A stretch of DNA of 64,000 bases, taken from NCBI GenBank assembly GCA_022340805.1, contig JAJDNF010000047.1, positions 1 to 64,000 on the forward strand, in the 5' to 3' direction. The notes beneath the pieces were generated by a model that saw only the letters and a program-made list of their open reading frames with translations, made no database searches and was not told the DNA's origin. Position 1 is the first letter of the stretch. Every line of letters starts with the position of its first letter. The DNA comes from Chromatiaceae bacterium. Lineage in GTDB: Bacteria; Pseudomonadota; Gammaproteobacteria; Chromatiales; Chromatiaceae. Shown in pieces: positions 26,038 through 35,002 of the stretch. Both the position numbers and the translations under genes were made by a program.

Positions 26038-28002
26038 ATGGCAAGCATCATCAATACCGGCGTCAGCGCGCTGAATGCCTTCAAGCGGCAGATGGAAACG
26101 ACCGGGCACAACATCGCCAACGTCAACACCGAGGGATACAGCCGGCAGACCGTCGAGCTGGGCACCCGGCAGCCGCAGATGACCGGACAGGGCTATGTCG
26201 GCTCGGGGGTCGATGCCGCCTCCATTCATCGCGCGTATGACGACTTTCTCGCCACCCGGGTGCGTGACTACACGTCCTCCTACGAGGAGTCCTCTGTCTA
26301 CGAACAACGCGCAATGCAGATCGACAACGTGATCGCAGATGCCTCGGCCGGCATCGACGACATGATGCAGCAGTTCTTCGCCAGCGTTAACGATGTCGCC
26401 AGCGATCCAACCTCGATCGCGGCCCGCGCGGTGATGCTCAACCGGGCGACACAGCTGAACGATCGCTTCAATGCGCTGGACGGCTGGTTCGGTAATCTGC
26501 GCACCCAGGTCAATCGCGATGTCGACAGTCAGGTAGGCGAGATCAACTCGCTGGCCCAATCGCTGGCCGAGGTCAATTCGCGGATCGGCAGCCTGAATGG
26601 TGGCATCGGCGGCGTCCCGAACGATATCCTGGACGAGCGCGACCGGCTGGTCGACCAACTCAGCCATTACACCAACGTGTCGGCGATGCAGCAGTCGGAC
26701 GGTTCGATGAATGTGTTCATCGGCACCGGCCAAGCCCTGGTGGTCGGCGGCCACCACAACACCCTTGCTGTGGCGCAAAACCCATACGACGCCGAGCAGA
26801 AGGAACTGGTGGTGCAGCAGTTCAGCGGTCCGACGGTGAACGTCACCGCGCAGATGAGTGGCGGCAGCCTGGGCGGCCTGATGCGCTTCCGTGACGAGGT
26901 GCTCGATGAGGCGCAGAACGGCTTGGGCAGGGTCGCCATCGGCATGGCCTCGTTCTTCAACGAGGAGCATCAGACCGGCATGGACCTGGACGGCGAACTG
27001 GGCGGCGACTTCTTCTCGCTGGCCGCGCCGCAGGCGCTGGGCAGGCAGGGCAATTCGGCAGGCAGTTCTGCCACACTAGCCATAGAAGACGCCTCCCAAC
27101 TCACCACGCACAACTATCGCCTGGACAACGTCGCAGGGGCCTGGTCGATGACCGACCTGGAGACCGGCGGCAACGTGCCGCTGAGTGTGACCGCGGGTCC
27201 GCCTGATCGCATCATTGCTGCTGCACCTGCAGACCTCGGATTCAGCGTGCTGGCCAGCGGAGTGGCAGGCGACAGTTTCCTGCTGCGCCCCACCAGAAAC
27301 GGTGCGTCAGGGATCGGCCTGCTGGTCAGCAACGAGCGTGATATCGCAGCCGCAGAGGCCGTACGCGCGGCAGATGTCAGCGGCAATACCGGCACGGGTC
27401 ACATCGGTGCCGGTGCATTGACGGCGCGTGCGGCGCCTGGCGTCGCGGCGGCGCCGGCCTTCAGCGTTTCGCTGACCTACAACGCGGCAAACGAGTTGGT
27501 GCCGCCCGGCGGCACGCAGTTTGTCGACGTGGACGGGAACCCGATTGCCGGCAACCTACCCTATGTCATGGGCCAGAATTACCGTCTCGAGATTGCCGGC
27601 CTGGGGGTCTTCGACTTTACGATGACCGGGACGCCGAACGCCGGTGACACCTTCATAATCCAGGACAACATCGGCGGCGTCGGCGATAACCGCAATGCGC
27701 GGCGCCTGGCGGATCTGCAGACCGCCAAGCTGATGATTGGCGGCACAGCGACTATCGCGAGTACCTACGGCACCCTGATCGCCGATGTCGGCACCAAGAC
27801 CCATCAGGCAGGCAGCAACGCCAGCGTGCAGAAGAATCTGCTGGTGCAGGCCGAGTCGGCCAAGTCGGAGGTGTCGGGCGTCAACCTGGATGAGGAGGCA
27901 GCCGACCTGGTGCGTTTCCAGCAGGCCTACCAGGCCGCTGCCCAGGTGATCAGTATTGCCAATTCCCTGTTCGAATCCTTGCTCGGTGCAGTGAGGAGGT
28001 AG
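26038..28002 (+). CDS. flgK: Hook-filament junction protein FlgK
   Basis: The 654-residue HAP1 has the axial N-terminus (INTGVSALNAFKRQMETTGH, NIANVNTEGYSRQ) and C-terminal SGVNLDEEAADLVRFQQAYQ, which form the D0/D1 coiled coils; the middle is the variable exposed region. It is longer than the approximately 547-residue enteric protein because of this insertion. FlgN is the predicted export chaperone. flgL begins two bases after its stop codon. Confidence 0.96.
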   Translation: MASIINTGVSALNAFKRQMETTGHNIANVNTEGYSRQTVELGTRQPQMTGQGYVGSGVDAASIHRAYDDFLATRVRDYTSSYEESSVYEQRAMQIDNVIADASAGIDDMMQQFFASVNDVASDPTSIAARAVMLNRATQLNDRFNALDGWFGNLRTQVNRDVDSQVGEINSLAQSLAEVNSRIGSLNGGIGGVPNDILDERDRLVDQLSHYTNVSAMQQSDGSMNVFIGTGQALVVGGHHNTLAVAQNPYDAEQKELVVQQFSGPTVNVTAQMSGGSLGGLMRFRDEVLDEAQNGLGRVAIGMASFFNEEHQTGMDLDGELGGDFFSLAAPQALGRQGNSAGSSATLAIEDASQLTTHNYRLDNVAGAWSMTDLETGGNVPLSVTAGPPDRIIAAAPADLGFSVLASGVAGDSFLLRPTRNGASGIGLLVSNERDIAAAEAVRAADVSGNTGTGHIGAGALTARAAPGVAAAPAFSVSLTYNAANELVPPGGTQFVDVDGNPIAGNLPYVMGQNYRLEIAGLGVFDFTMTGTPNAGDTFIIQDNIGGVGDNRNARRLADLQTAKLMIGGTATIASTYGTLIADVGTKTHQAGSNASVQKNLLVQAESAKSEVSGVNLDEEAADLVRFQQAYQAAAQVISIANSLFESLLGAVRR

Positions 28003-28004
28003 CG

Positions 28005-28913
28005 ATGCGTATCTCGACCTCACAGATGTTTCAGCAGAGTGTGGACGCGATGCTCGCAAGGCAACGTGAACTCAGTCAGACGGAGCTCCAGGTTGCCAGT
28101 GGCAAGCGCATACTCCGGCCATCCGACGATCCGTCAGCAGCGGTGCGTGTCCTCGATCTCAAAGAGGCACAGCAGCGTCTGTCTCAGTACCAGCGCAATG
28201 CGGACGCCGCGATGGCAAAGCTCGACCAGGAAGAAACTGCATTGATCGGGGTCGAAGACCTGTTGCAGCGGGTTCGCGAGCTCGCGGTACAGGGCAACAA
28301 CGGTACGCTGAACGCGGACGACCGGCGTGCCATTGCGGCCGAGGTGTGGCAGCACCTCGACAGCTTCCTGCAGTTCGCCAACGCCAGGGATGCCAACGGC
28401 GAGTATCTGTTCGGCGGGTTTCAGAGTCTGAGCAAGCCGGTGAGCCTGGTGGACGTGAATACCGGGCAATTCGACTATGGCGTTGCAACGGGACAGCGCA
28501 TGCTGCAGATCGGTGATGGTCGGGAGGTGGCGACCGGTGATCCGAGCAGCATCTTCACGGATTTCGCGGCCGCCGCCGGTGGCACTACCGACATCGGCAA
28601 GGTGCTGTGGTCGCTGGCAACCAGCCTCGAGGCGGGCAACGGCTATCCGGATGCGATGACCGACATCGACTCGGCGTTCACGAGTCTTTTCAATACCCGC
28701 GCCAGGATCGGTGCGCGCATGAATGCGATCGAGGATCAAAAGGCCGCGAACGATGCCTTCGATCTGGCGGTCGCCGATGTACGATCCTCGCTGGAGGATC
28801 TCGACTACGCCGAGGCGATCAGCCGCTTCAACCAGCAGTTGACCGCGCTGCAGGCCTCGCAGCAGGGCTTCATCAAGGTCCAGGACCTGAGTCTGTTCAA
28901 TTTCCTGCGCTGA
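28005..28913 (+). CDS. flgL: Hook-filament junction protein FlgL
   Basis: The 302-residue HAP3 resembles flagellin at both ends: MRISTSQMFQQSVDAMLARQ and QVASGKRILRPSDDPSAAVR at the N-terminus, and YAEAISRFNQQLTALQASQQ at the C-terminus. GAGGAGG precedes the ATG. It is the last gene of the flgB-L run and is followed by a strong terminator. Confidence 0.96.
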   Translation: MRISTSQMFQQSVDAMLARQRELSQTELQVASGKRILRPSDDPSAAVRVLDLKEAQQRLSQYQRNADAAMAKLDQEETALIGVEDLLQRVRELAVQGNNGTLNADDRRAIAAEVWQHLDSFLQFANARDANGEYLFGGFQSLSKPVSLVDVNTGQFDYGVATGQRMLQIGDGREVATGDPSSIFTDFAAAAGGTTDIGKVLWSLATSLEAGNGYPDAMTDIDSAFTSLFNTRARIGARMNAIEDQKAANDAFDLAVADVRSSLEDLDYAEAISRFNQQLTALQASQQGFIKVQDLSLFNFLR

Positions 28914-28951
28914 GCGTGAGCCTTGGCGGCGGTTGACGGCTGCACAGAGAC

Positions 28952-28981
28952 AAAAGGCGCCGTCGGCCGACGGCGCCTTTT
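28952..28981. terminator. Bidirectional Rho-independent terminator
   Basis: A perfect 15-bp inverted repeat, AAAAGGCGCCGTCGG with its complement, has four A on one side and four T on the other. It separates the converging flgL and OmpA-family genes and should end transcription from both. Confidence 0.92.
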
Positions 28982-29002
28982 GCTCGAGCGGGCAGCCTCC
29001 GC

Positions 29003-30682
29003 TTACAGCCGGTTCAGTTCGACGCGGCGGTTCTGTGCCTTTCCCTCTGCCGAATCGTTGGATGCGATCGGTTGCTCTTCGCCGTAGCCCTTGGCGATCA
29101 GGTTGTCGCGACTTACGCCCTGGCTGGTCAGATAGTTGACCACGCTTTGCGCGCGGCGCTGAGACAGGTCCTTGTTGTAGGCGTCGTCTCCATCCGCGTC
29201 GGTGTGGCCGGCGACCATCACCTTGATCTCCGGGTTGGCCGAAAGGGTAGCCGACACCCCGTCCAGGATTGCCAGCGACTCTTCGGTCAGTTCGTCTGAG
29301 TCGGTCTTGAAATTGACCCCGCGCAGCACGATGCGGGCCGCGTCGTCACAGCCGAGGGTGTCGACACTGACCCCGGCCGCAGTGTCCGGACACAGGTCTG
29401 TCGTGTCGGCCACGCCGTCCTCGTCGGTGTCGGCCGGGGCTGGCGGTGCCATTGGCTCAGGCGCCATCGCGACGCCACCGACCGGGGGAGGGTAGGGTGC
29501 GTAGCCCTGATAGCCATACCCGTAGCCGCGGCCGTAACCGTCGCCATAGGCGTCACCGCGCCCGCGCAGATCGCCGCTGGCCCAGGCGCGCATCGCGAAA
29601 CTGAAGTCTGCATCGCCAGCGGCATCGCCCGACCCATCGCCGATGAAGTTGCTCCTGCCGTCACCCCAGCCGCTGCCATAGCCGTCGTTCCAGCCACGGT
29701 TGCCCCAACCGCTGTTGCCCCAGCCACGGTTGCCCCAGCCGCTGTTGCCCCATCCGCTGTCCCACGGCCACCAGCCGCTGTTCCAGCCGTTACCACCGCC
29801 GCTGCCCCAAGGCCAACCGCCATTGTTCCAGCCGTTACCCCAGCTGTTGCCCCACGGGCTCCAGCCATGGTTCCAGCCACCATAGGGCACGCCGCCCCAG
29901 GGTTGATACACCGGGCCCGGGTACATCCCTTGCGGCGGGACCTGTGGCGCCAGTTCGGCTGGCTGCTGCGACATTTGCGCGGCCGGACCTGGGTTCGGCC
30001 ATGCCTGTGCCACCGGTATGTCGCGCAGCTGCGGTGCCGTGGGGGCCACCGGGGCGGCCGGCGCGGTCATCTGCGAGCGCTGCTCTTCGACCCAGGCGGG
30101 CCGTTCGGGACGCGCGGGCATGTCGCCCATCTGCGGTGCCGTGGGGGCCACCGGGGCGGCCGGCGCGGTCATCTGCGAGCGCTGCTCTGCGACCCAGGCG
30201 GGCTGTTCGGGCCGCGCGGGCATGTCGCCCATCTGCGGTGCCTCGGGCGGTGTCGGTGCGGCCGGCCTGGCCATGTCCGGATACTGCTCCTTGACCCAGG
30301 CTGGCAGTTCGGGCCATGTGGGCATGTCGCCCAGCTGCGGCGCCTCGGGGGGCTGCGGCGCGGCCGGCGCGGTGTGTTGTTCGGTCACCCAGGAAGGCAC
30401 CTCGGGCCGGGTCGCCATCTCACCCATCTGCGCGGCCTCGGGAGGCTGCTCCGCAACCGGGGGCGCCGGCGGCTGCGTCTGTTCGGTGATCCCGAGCTGC
30501 GCCCGTCGTTCCTTTACCCATGCCGGCAGCTGCGGGGCGCTGGTCATCGGTTGCTGCACCCACGGCGGCATCTGCCCCGGCGCGGTCGGCTGGAACTGCG
30601 TCGCGGGCGCCTGTTCGGCTTGCAGCAGCGGCGCGCCGAGGACGCCGATCAAGGTGCTGCCAATCAGCAGGGGTTTGAACAT
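29003..30682 (-). CDS. Repeat-rich OmpA-family outer-membrane or surface protein
   Basis: The ATG at 30682 is preceded by AAGGAG and begins a signal peptide ending LLQA; the product has 559 residues. After it come about four tandem 34-residue repeats rich in Pro/Ala, each with a WVxEQ motif and APQMGDMP, then a Gly/Trp/Asn-rich stretch built of GWGNS/GWGNR pentamers, a calcium-type DTDEDGVADTTDLCPD motif, and a C-terminal OmpA peptidoglycan-binding domain (VMVAGHTDADGDDAYNKDLS, then QRRAQSVVNYL). So the C-terminus should bind the cell wall while the repeats extend through the envelope or outside. I know no named family with this exact order. Confidence 0.85.
   Translation of the reverse strand: MFKPLLIGSTLIGVLGAPLLQAEQAPATQFQPTAPGQMPPWVQQPMTSAPQLPAWVKERRAQLGITEQTQPPAPPVAEQPPEAAQMGEMATRPEVPSWVTEQHTAPAAPQPPEAPQLGDMPTWPELPAWVKEQYPDMARPAAPTPPEAPQMGDMPARPEQPAWVAEQRSQMTAPAAPVAPTAPQMGDMPARPERPAWVEEQRSQMTAPAAPVAPTAPQLRDIPVAQAWPNPGPAAQMSQQPAELAPQVPPQGMYPGPVYQPWGGVPYGGWNHGWSPWGNSWGNGWNNGGWPWGSGGGNGWNSGWWPWDSGWGNSGWGNRGWGNSGWGNRGWNDGYGSGWGDGRSNFIGDGSGDAAGDADFSFAMRAWASGDLRGRGDAYGDGYGRGYGYGYQGYAPYPPPVGGVAMAPEPMAPPAPADTDEDGVADTTDLCPDTAAGVSVDTLGCDDAARIVLRGVNFKTDSDELTEESLAILDGVSATLSANPEIKVMVAGHTDADGDDAYNKDLSQRRAQSVVNYLTSQGVSRDNLIAKGYGEEQPIASNDSAEGKAQNRRVELNRL
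29700..29760 (-). repeat. 30-bp tandem repeat encoding GWGNS/GWGNR pentamers
   Basis: Within the OmpA-family gene a 30-bp unit that codes for two pentapeptides is repeated about twice, with further diverged copies on both sides to about 29860. High identity between copies suggests recent slippage. Confidence 0.7.
30031..30429 (-). repeat. 102-bp tandem repeats (34-residue units) in the OmpA-family gene
   Basis: Units start at 30031, 30133, 30235 and 30337 with periods of 102, 102 and 102 bp, and the last copy is 93 bp. The first two are almost identical, whereas the outer copies have drifted. Each encodes PxWVxEQ plus a Pro/Ala linker. Confidence 0.85.
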
Positions 30683-30953
30683 CTTCGTCTCCTTCATGTA
30701 GGGTCGATACGATCTGGCCAGTGTCGGTGCGCTCTCCGGGTGGGGTGATTCCCGCCCCTGATGCGTGGACATAAGCGGTCAAACCAGTTGACCAATTTAC
30801 AACATTAATTATTCAGTCGCGAATGGGGTGCATACCATATACGCCGAGCGCCCGGTATCGATCAGTCCGCTGCGTCGTGTAGGCTGTGCACCGGAGCTCG
30901 CCTGGCAGATCTGCTGCCATACCCAATTGCCAGTCACCCAGGGTCTGCGCCAC

Positions 30954-32534
30954 ATGCACGACACCATAAGTTACGCATTTCTGCTGCCGCACGAGCTGTC
31001 GGCCGAACGCTTTGCCCGCGAGCTGGACGGCGATGCGCATTGCCAGGTCGGTGACTCTACAGAGGTCTCACTGCGTTTCTACGACAGCTTCGACTGGCGA
31101 CTGCATAGGGCCGGTCTTCGCCTGCTGCAGGTGGACCTGCCGCAGGGCAGGCTGCTGAGACTGAAGTCGCCGGCGGGCGAGGAATGCGTAGACGCGGTCG
31201 TTTTCGAGGCCGAGCCTGCCTGGCCCGGTGAGCTGCCGGACAGTGATCTGAAGTCCCGGGTGGTCGGCCCGCTCGGGATTCGCGTTTTGTTGCCGATCGT
31301 CAGCGTGCGCGGCAAGGTGGTCGAGCTGCGCGTACTCAACGAAGACGCCAAGACGGTCGTGCGTCTGCAACTGCTGACCCTGCGCTGCGAGTCGCCCGAG
31401 GTGAACGAGCCGCGCGCACTGTTGCCGCGGGTGCGTCTGTTGCCGGTGACGGGCTACGCACATGAGCATGAGGCCCTGGCACGCCGTTTTGCCGACGAGA
31501 TGGAGTGGCCCAAGGCACCGCAATGCCTTTTCGATGAGGCGCTTACCGCGGTTGCGCGTGAGCCTGGCGATTACAGCTCGAAGCTGGACGTGCCGCTCAA
31601 GCCACAACAGACGGCGCTGGATGCCCTGCGCAAGGTCATGCTGGTCCTGCTCGACACTATTGGACGCAACATCCCGGGTACGCGTGCCGACCTGGATTCG
31701 GAGTTTCTGCACGACCTGCGTGTTGCGACGCGTCGCACACGCTCGGCACTGACCCAGGTTAAGCGAGTGCTGCCGGAAGAGATCGTCGCGGAGTTCAGGC
31801 AGCGTTTTGCCTGGCTCGGTCAGATCACGGGCCCAACCCGGGATCTGGATGTCTTCCTACTGGAATTGCCGCGCTATCGCGCCAGCCTGCCCGCGGTTAT
31901 GGCCGGTGGTCTGGATGGCCTCGAACGGCACCTGCGGGATGCGCAGCGCAGCGCGCAGGCGGAGCTGAAGCGGCAACTCGAATCGCCTCAACTGCAGGCG
32001 CTGCTGGACGACTGGCGGCATGTCCTCGAGGCCGACGTGCCGCCCGGCGAACCCGGCTGGTTCGCCGACCTGCCGATCGAGCGCGTCGCCTCGCAGCGCA
32101 TCTGGCGCATGTACAAGAAGGTGCTGAAGGACGGGCGCACCGCGCGCGACGGTGCTGAGCCTGAGTTCCTGCACGAACTGCGCAAGGACTGCAAAAAGCT
32201 GCGCTATCTGACCGAGTTCTTCCTCCGCATCTATCCTGCGGGTGAACTCAAGGGCATCATCGGTACGCTCAAAGAACTGCTGGACAACCTTGGCGAGTAT
32301 CAGGACAGGCAGGTCCAGGCCGAGAGGCTGGCCGATTTCGCACAGGCCTGTGACCATGGTGATCCGCAATACCTGGATACCGTGATGGCGATCGGCGCGC
32401 TGGTGGCCGATCTGCTGCATCAGCAACAGCGCGCCCACGATCGCTTTGCAGAGACCTTCGCGCATTTCGATTCGCGCAGGAACCGCGACAACTTCAAGCG
32501 TCTTTTCAAGGAGCGGGGTGCGCCACTCGGATGA
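30954..32534 (+). CDS. CYTH-like/CHAD domain protein, predicted polyphosphate binding
   Basis: The C-terminal half is a CHAD domain with two histidine-arginine helices: EFLHDLRVATRRTRSAL (Glu250, His253, Arg256) and EFLHELRKDCKKLRYL (Glu404, His407, Arg410). The N-terminal 200 residues look like a degenerate CYTH domain (RFYDSFDWRLHRAGLRL) lacking the catalytic ExExK motif. CHAD proteins bind polyphosphate, and some coat polyphosphate granules. The frame is open from 30828, but the ATG at 30954 gives the expected N-terminus. Its stop overlaps the ParA start as ATGA, so the two are made together. 526 residues; domain call firm, granule role inferred. Confidence 0.88.
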   Translation: MHDTISYAFLLPHELSAERFARELDGDAHCQVGDSTEVSLRFYDSFDWRLHRAGLRLLQVDLPQGRLLRLKSPAGEECVDAVVFEAEPAWPGELPDSDLKSRVVGPLGIRVLLPIVSVRGKVVELRVLNEDAKTVVRLQLLTLRCESPEVNEPRALLPRVRLLPVTGYAHEHEALARRFADEMEWPKAPQCLFDEALTAVAREPGDYSSKLDVPLKPQQTALDALRKVMLVLLDTIGRNIPGTRADLDSEFLHDLRVATRRTRSALTQVKRVLPEEIVAEFRQRFAWLGQITGPTRDLDVFLLELPRYRASLPAVMAGGLDGLERHLRDAQRSAQAELKRQLESPQLQALLDDWRHVLEADVPPGEPGWFADLPIERVASQRIWRMYKKVLKDGRTARDGAEPEFLHELRKDCKKLRYLTEFFLRIYPAGELKGIIGTLKELLDNLGEYQDRQVQAERLADFAQACDHGDPQYLDTVMAIGALVADLLHQQQRAHDRFAETFAHFDSRRNRDNFKRLFKERGAPLG

Positions 32535-33304
32535 AAATTCTCGGTATCTACAATATCAAGGGTGGCGTCGGCAAGACCGCTACTGCAGTCAACCTGGCCC
32601 ATCTGGCCGCGGAAAGCGGACTGCGGACATTGATCTGGGACCTGGATCCCCAGGCCGCCGCGACCTTCTATCTGCGGGTCAAGCCGAGGGTCAAGCGCAG
32701 CGCCGCGATGTTCCGTGGCAAGCGCGAACTGGACGAGGTTCTCAAGGGTTCAGACTTTCATAACCTGGACCTGCTGCCGGCCGACTTTTCGTACCGCAAC
32801 ATGGATCTGCTGCTGGGTGAGAACAAGAAGCCCGCGCTGCGCCTGCTCAAACTGTTGCGCCCGCTCGCCGATCGATACGATCTGGTCGTGCTGGACTGTC
32901 CGCCGAGCATTTCGCTGGTATCAGAAAACATCTTCCGCGCCGCCGATGCCCTGCTGCTGCCGAGCATCCCGACCATCTTGTCGCTGCGCACCCTGGAACA
33001 ACTCCTCGATTTCATGGAGGGCCATGGGCTGAAGACGCCGGTTTACACCTTTTACTCGATGGTCGACCGCCGCAAGCGCCTGCACCAGGACGTCATCGCG
33101 AGCGCCGGGGATCCGCGCTGCACCGTATTGCAGACGTTGATTCCGTACGCGAGCGAGGTGGAACGTATGGGCCTGGAACGGCGACCCGTCACCGACTACG
33201 CACCACGCTCGACGGCCGGCCGCGCCTATCGTGCGCTGTGGGACGAGGTGAAGCGACATGTCGGCGGGCTCCGGCCGTTGTCGTCTTTCGATTCACCGTT
33301 CTGA
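32531..33304 (+). CDS. ParA/MinD-type partitioning ATPase
   Basis: A 257-residue P-loop ATPase with the deviant Walker A KGGVGKT at residues 10-16, including the signature Lys10, Walker A' WDLDPQAA, and Walker B VVLDCPPS. It lacks an N-terminal helix-turn-helix, so it resembles orphan ParA proteins (McdA, ParC/PpfA type) that position cargo and not plasmid ParA. No parB or parS is visible. It is translationally coupled to the CHAD gene and its end overlaps the convergent GMC oxidoreductase gene by 12 bases. Cargo positioning is an inference from this pairing. Confidence 0.9.
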   Translation: MKILGIYNIKGGVGKTATAVNLAHLAAESGLRTLIWDLDPQAAATFYLRVKPRVKRSAAMFRGKRELDEVLKGSDFHNLDLLPADFSYRNMDLLLGENKKPALRLLKLLRPLADRYDLVVLDCPPSISLVSENIFRAADALLLPSIPTILSLRTLEQLLDFMEGHGLKTPVYTFYSMVDRRKRLHQDVIASAGDPRCTVLQTLIPYASEVERMGLERRPVTDYAPRSTAGRAYRALWDEVKRHVGGLRPLSSFDSPF

Positions 33305-35002
33305 TCGAGACACTGCCGCGCGCGGGCCGCCCAGTTGGGCGATGATCCGGTCGGCGACGCGCAAGCTGTTGGCGTAGATCGTGAAGGTGTAGGGTACGCT
33401 GCCGCCGGTCGGCATGAAGCTGCCGTCACTGATGAACAGGTTATCGATCTCGTGTGCCCGGCAATCCGGGTCGAGGACCGAGGTCTCCGCTGCGATGCCG
33501 AAGCGGCAACCACCGGCCTGCAGATTGGCCGGCGGCGCCGGTCCCACCGATGACACGACGCGTCTTGCCCCCAGCTCTGCCAGGAGTTGCTCGCCCTTGG
33601 CGGCGAGAAAGCGGCCGACCCGCTGGTCGTGCGGGTGTGCGCCGATGCGTATCTTCGCCACCGGACTGCCCCACCGGTCGCGTACCCGGCCGTCCAGCGC
33701 GACCAAGCAGTCATCATTGGGCAGCCAGTCGTTGAACACCTCGAAGTTGAGCGTCCGGTCGGTGCGGAACCATGTCTCGAGGCGGCGTTTCAACGGCCTT
33801 CCCCAGACCAGTTCGCCATTGCGCCACTTGGCGTTCTGCGCACGTGCCACCGCGTTGGGATGGTCCCACAGAAATTCGATGATGCCGCCTTTCGCGCGAC
33901 CCAGCTGCGGGTCGTCGATGGTGTACCAGTCGTCGAGCGCGCGGTTGACGAACGGACCCATTGTGCGCAGTGCCGTGATCTGGTCGGCCGAATGGTCGGC
34001 AAACACCATGTCGCCGCTGCCTGTGCCACCTGCCGAGAACAGCAGGTTGCGACCGACCTGGCCGTGGTTGTTGGCTAGGCCGTTCGCGAACTTCGGGCCG
34101 ACCGAGGCGAGCAGCAGGCGGCTGGTCTCTATTGCCTGGCAGGCGACCACGTAGATGCGTGCATCCACTTGCCGGGCGATACCGGCCTGGTCGTAGTAAT
34201 CGACCGAGCTGATCCGGCCTTGCCGGTCCGTGGCGATGCGAAAGACCTTGGCGTGCGGCCTGACTTCGCAGCGTCCACCGGCCACCGCGTGGTCGAGCAG
34301 CGCCGCACGTGCGCTGCCCTTCGCGCCACTCGAGCAGCCGAAGCTGCCGCAGAAGCCGGAGTATTCGCAGGCACGCCGCTGCATCGCCGGCTGCGACAGG
34401 ATCGCACGTGGTACGCGCAAGGCGTGAAAACCGAGCGCAGTTGCGGCCTGGTCGATACGCTGCGAGATGGGGTGCTCGGCGGTCGGCGGAAACGGGAAGT
34501 CCGGGGTCGAGCGCGGCTCGTTGAGGTGATGTGCCGCGACGCTGCCGGATACACCGATCAGCCGCTCGACCCTGGCGTAGTAGGGTTCCAGGTCGGCGTA
34601 GTCGATCGGCCAGTCGACCACGTTGGCGCCCTCGATCGGGCCGAAGGTGCTGCGCAGCTTGAAGTCGATCGGCTTCAAGCGATGGAAATAGCCACTCATG
34701 AAGTTGCTCGAGCCGCCCACGCAGTTGCCGTTCCAGAAGTTCCACCCGGACTCTGCGGTGGGCGTCGCCCGCCAGCCGCTCGCCGCGTCGGGCTGCTCGA
34801 TCACGTGCTGCTCGTCGCGCAGCGCAGGGGTGTAGACGCTGCGTCGGCAGCACGCCAGTTCGTCCTTGGTGAAATGCCGCTCGGTCAGCCAGGGACCCTT
34901 CTCGAGTACGATGACCGAGAAGCCTGCCGCGGCCAGGCTGTACGCGATCGGACCACCGCCGGCGCCGCTGCCGACTACGCAGACGTCGCAGTCGCGGCTC
35001 AC
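33293..35002 (-). CDS. GMC-family FAD-dependent oxidoreductase
   Basis: A 569-residue flavoprotein with N-terminal FAD-binding CVVGSGAGGGPIAYSLA, the GMC motif GNCVGGSSNFMSGYF, and C-terminal ISDGSFMPTGGSVPYTFTIY, which contains a residue pair like the active-site region of glucose-methanol-choline enzymes. A cysteine-rich segment (CEYSGFCGSFGCSSGAKGSA) resembles gluconate or sorbitol dehydrogenase large subunits. The frame is open to 35068, but a GTG at 35002 overlapping the upstream stop as GTGA is preferred. With the small subunit it probably forms a membrane-associated or periplasmic dehydrogenase; substrate unknown. Confidence 0.88.
   Translation of the reverse strand: MSRDCDVCVVGSGAGGGPIAYSLAAAGFSVIVLEKGPWLTERHFTKDELACCRRSVYTPALRDEQHVIEQPDAASGWRATPTAESGWNFWNGNCVGGSSNFMSGYFHRLKPIDFKLRSTFGPIEGANVVDWPIDYADLEPYYARVERLIGVSGSVAAHHLNEPRSTPDFPFPPTAEHPISQRIDQAATALGFHALRVPRAILSQPAMQRRACEYSGFCGSFGCSSGAKGSARAALLDHAVAGGRCEVRPHAKVFRIATDRQGRISSVDYYDQAGIARQVDARIYVVACQAIETSRLLLASVGPKFANGLANNHGQVGRNLLFSAGGTGSGDMVFADHSADQITALRTMGPFVNRALDDWYTIDDPQLGRAKGGIIEFLWDHPNAVARAQNAKWRNGELVWGRPLKRRLETWFRTDRTLNFEVFNDWLPNDDCLVALDGRVRDRWGSPVAKIRIGAHPHDQRVGRFLAAKGEQLLAELGARRVVSSVGPAPPANLQAGGCRFGIAAETSVLDPDCRAHEIDNLFISDGSFMPTGGSVPYTFTIYANSLRVADRIIAQLGGPRAAVSRSER

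Noticed and set aside
24106-26970. 954-residue frame on the minus strand
   Set aside because: It lies opposite flgI, flgJ and flgK, all clear flagellar genes; the translation is His/Gln/Val-rich and matches nothing, as expected of a high-GC shadow.
30031-30429. Regular repeats that could suggest a CRISPR array
   Set aside because: They are direct 102-bp repeats in one coding frame, without short repeats and unique spacers.
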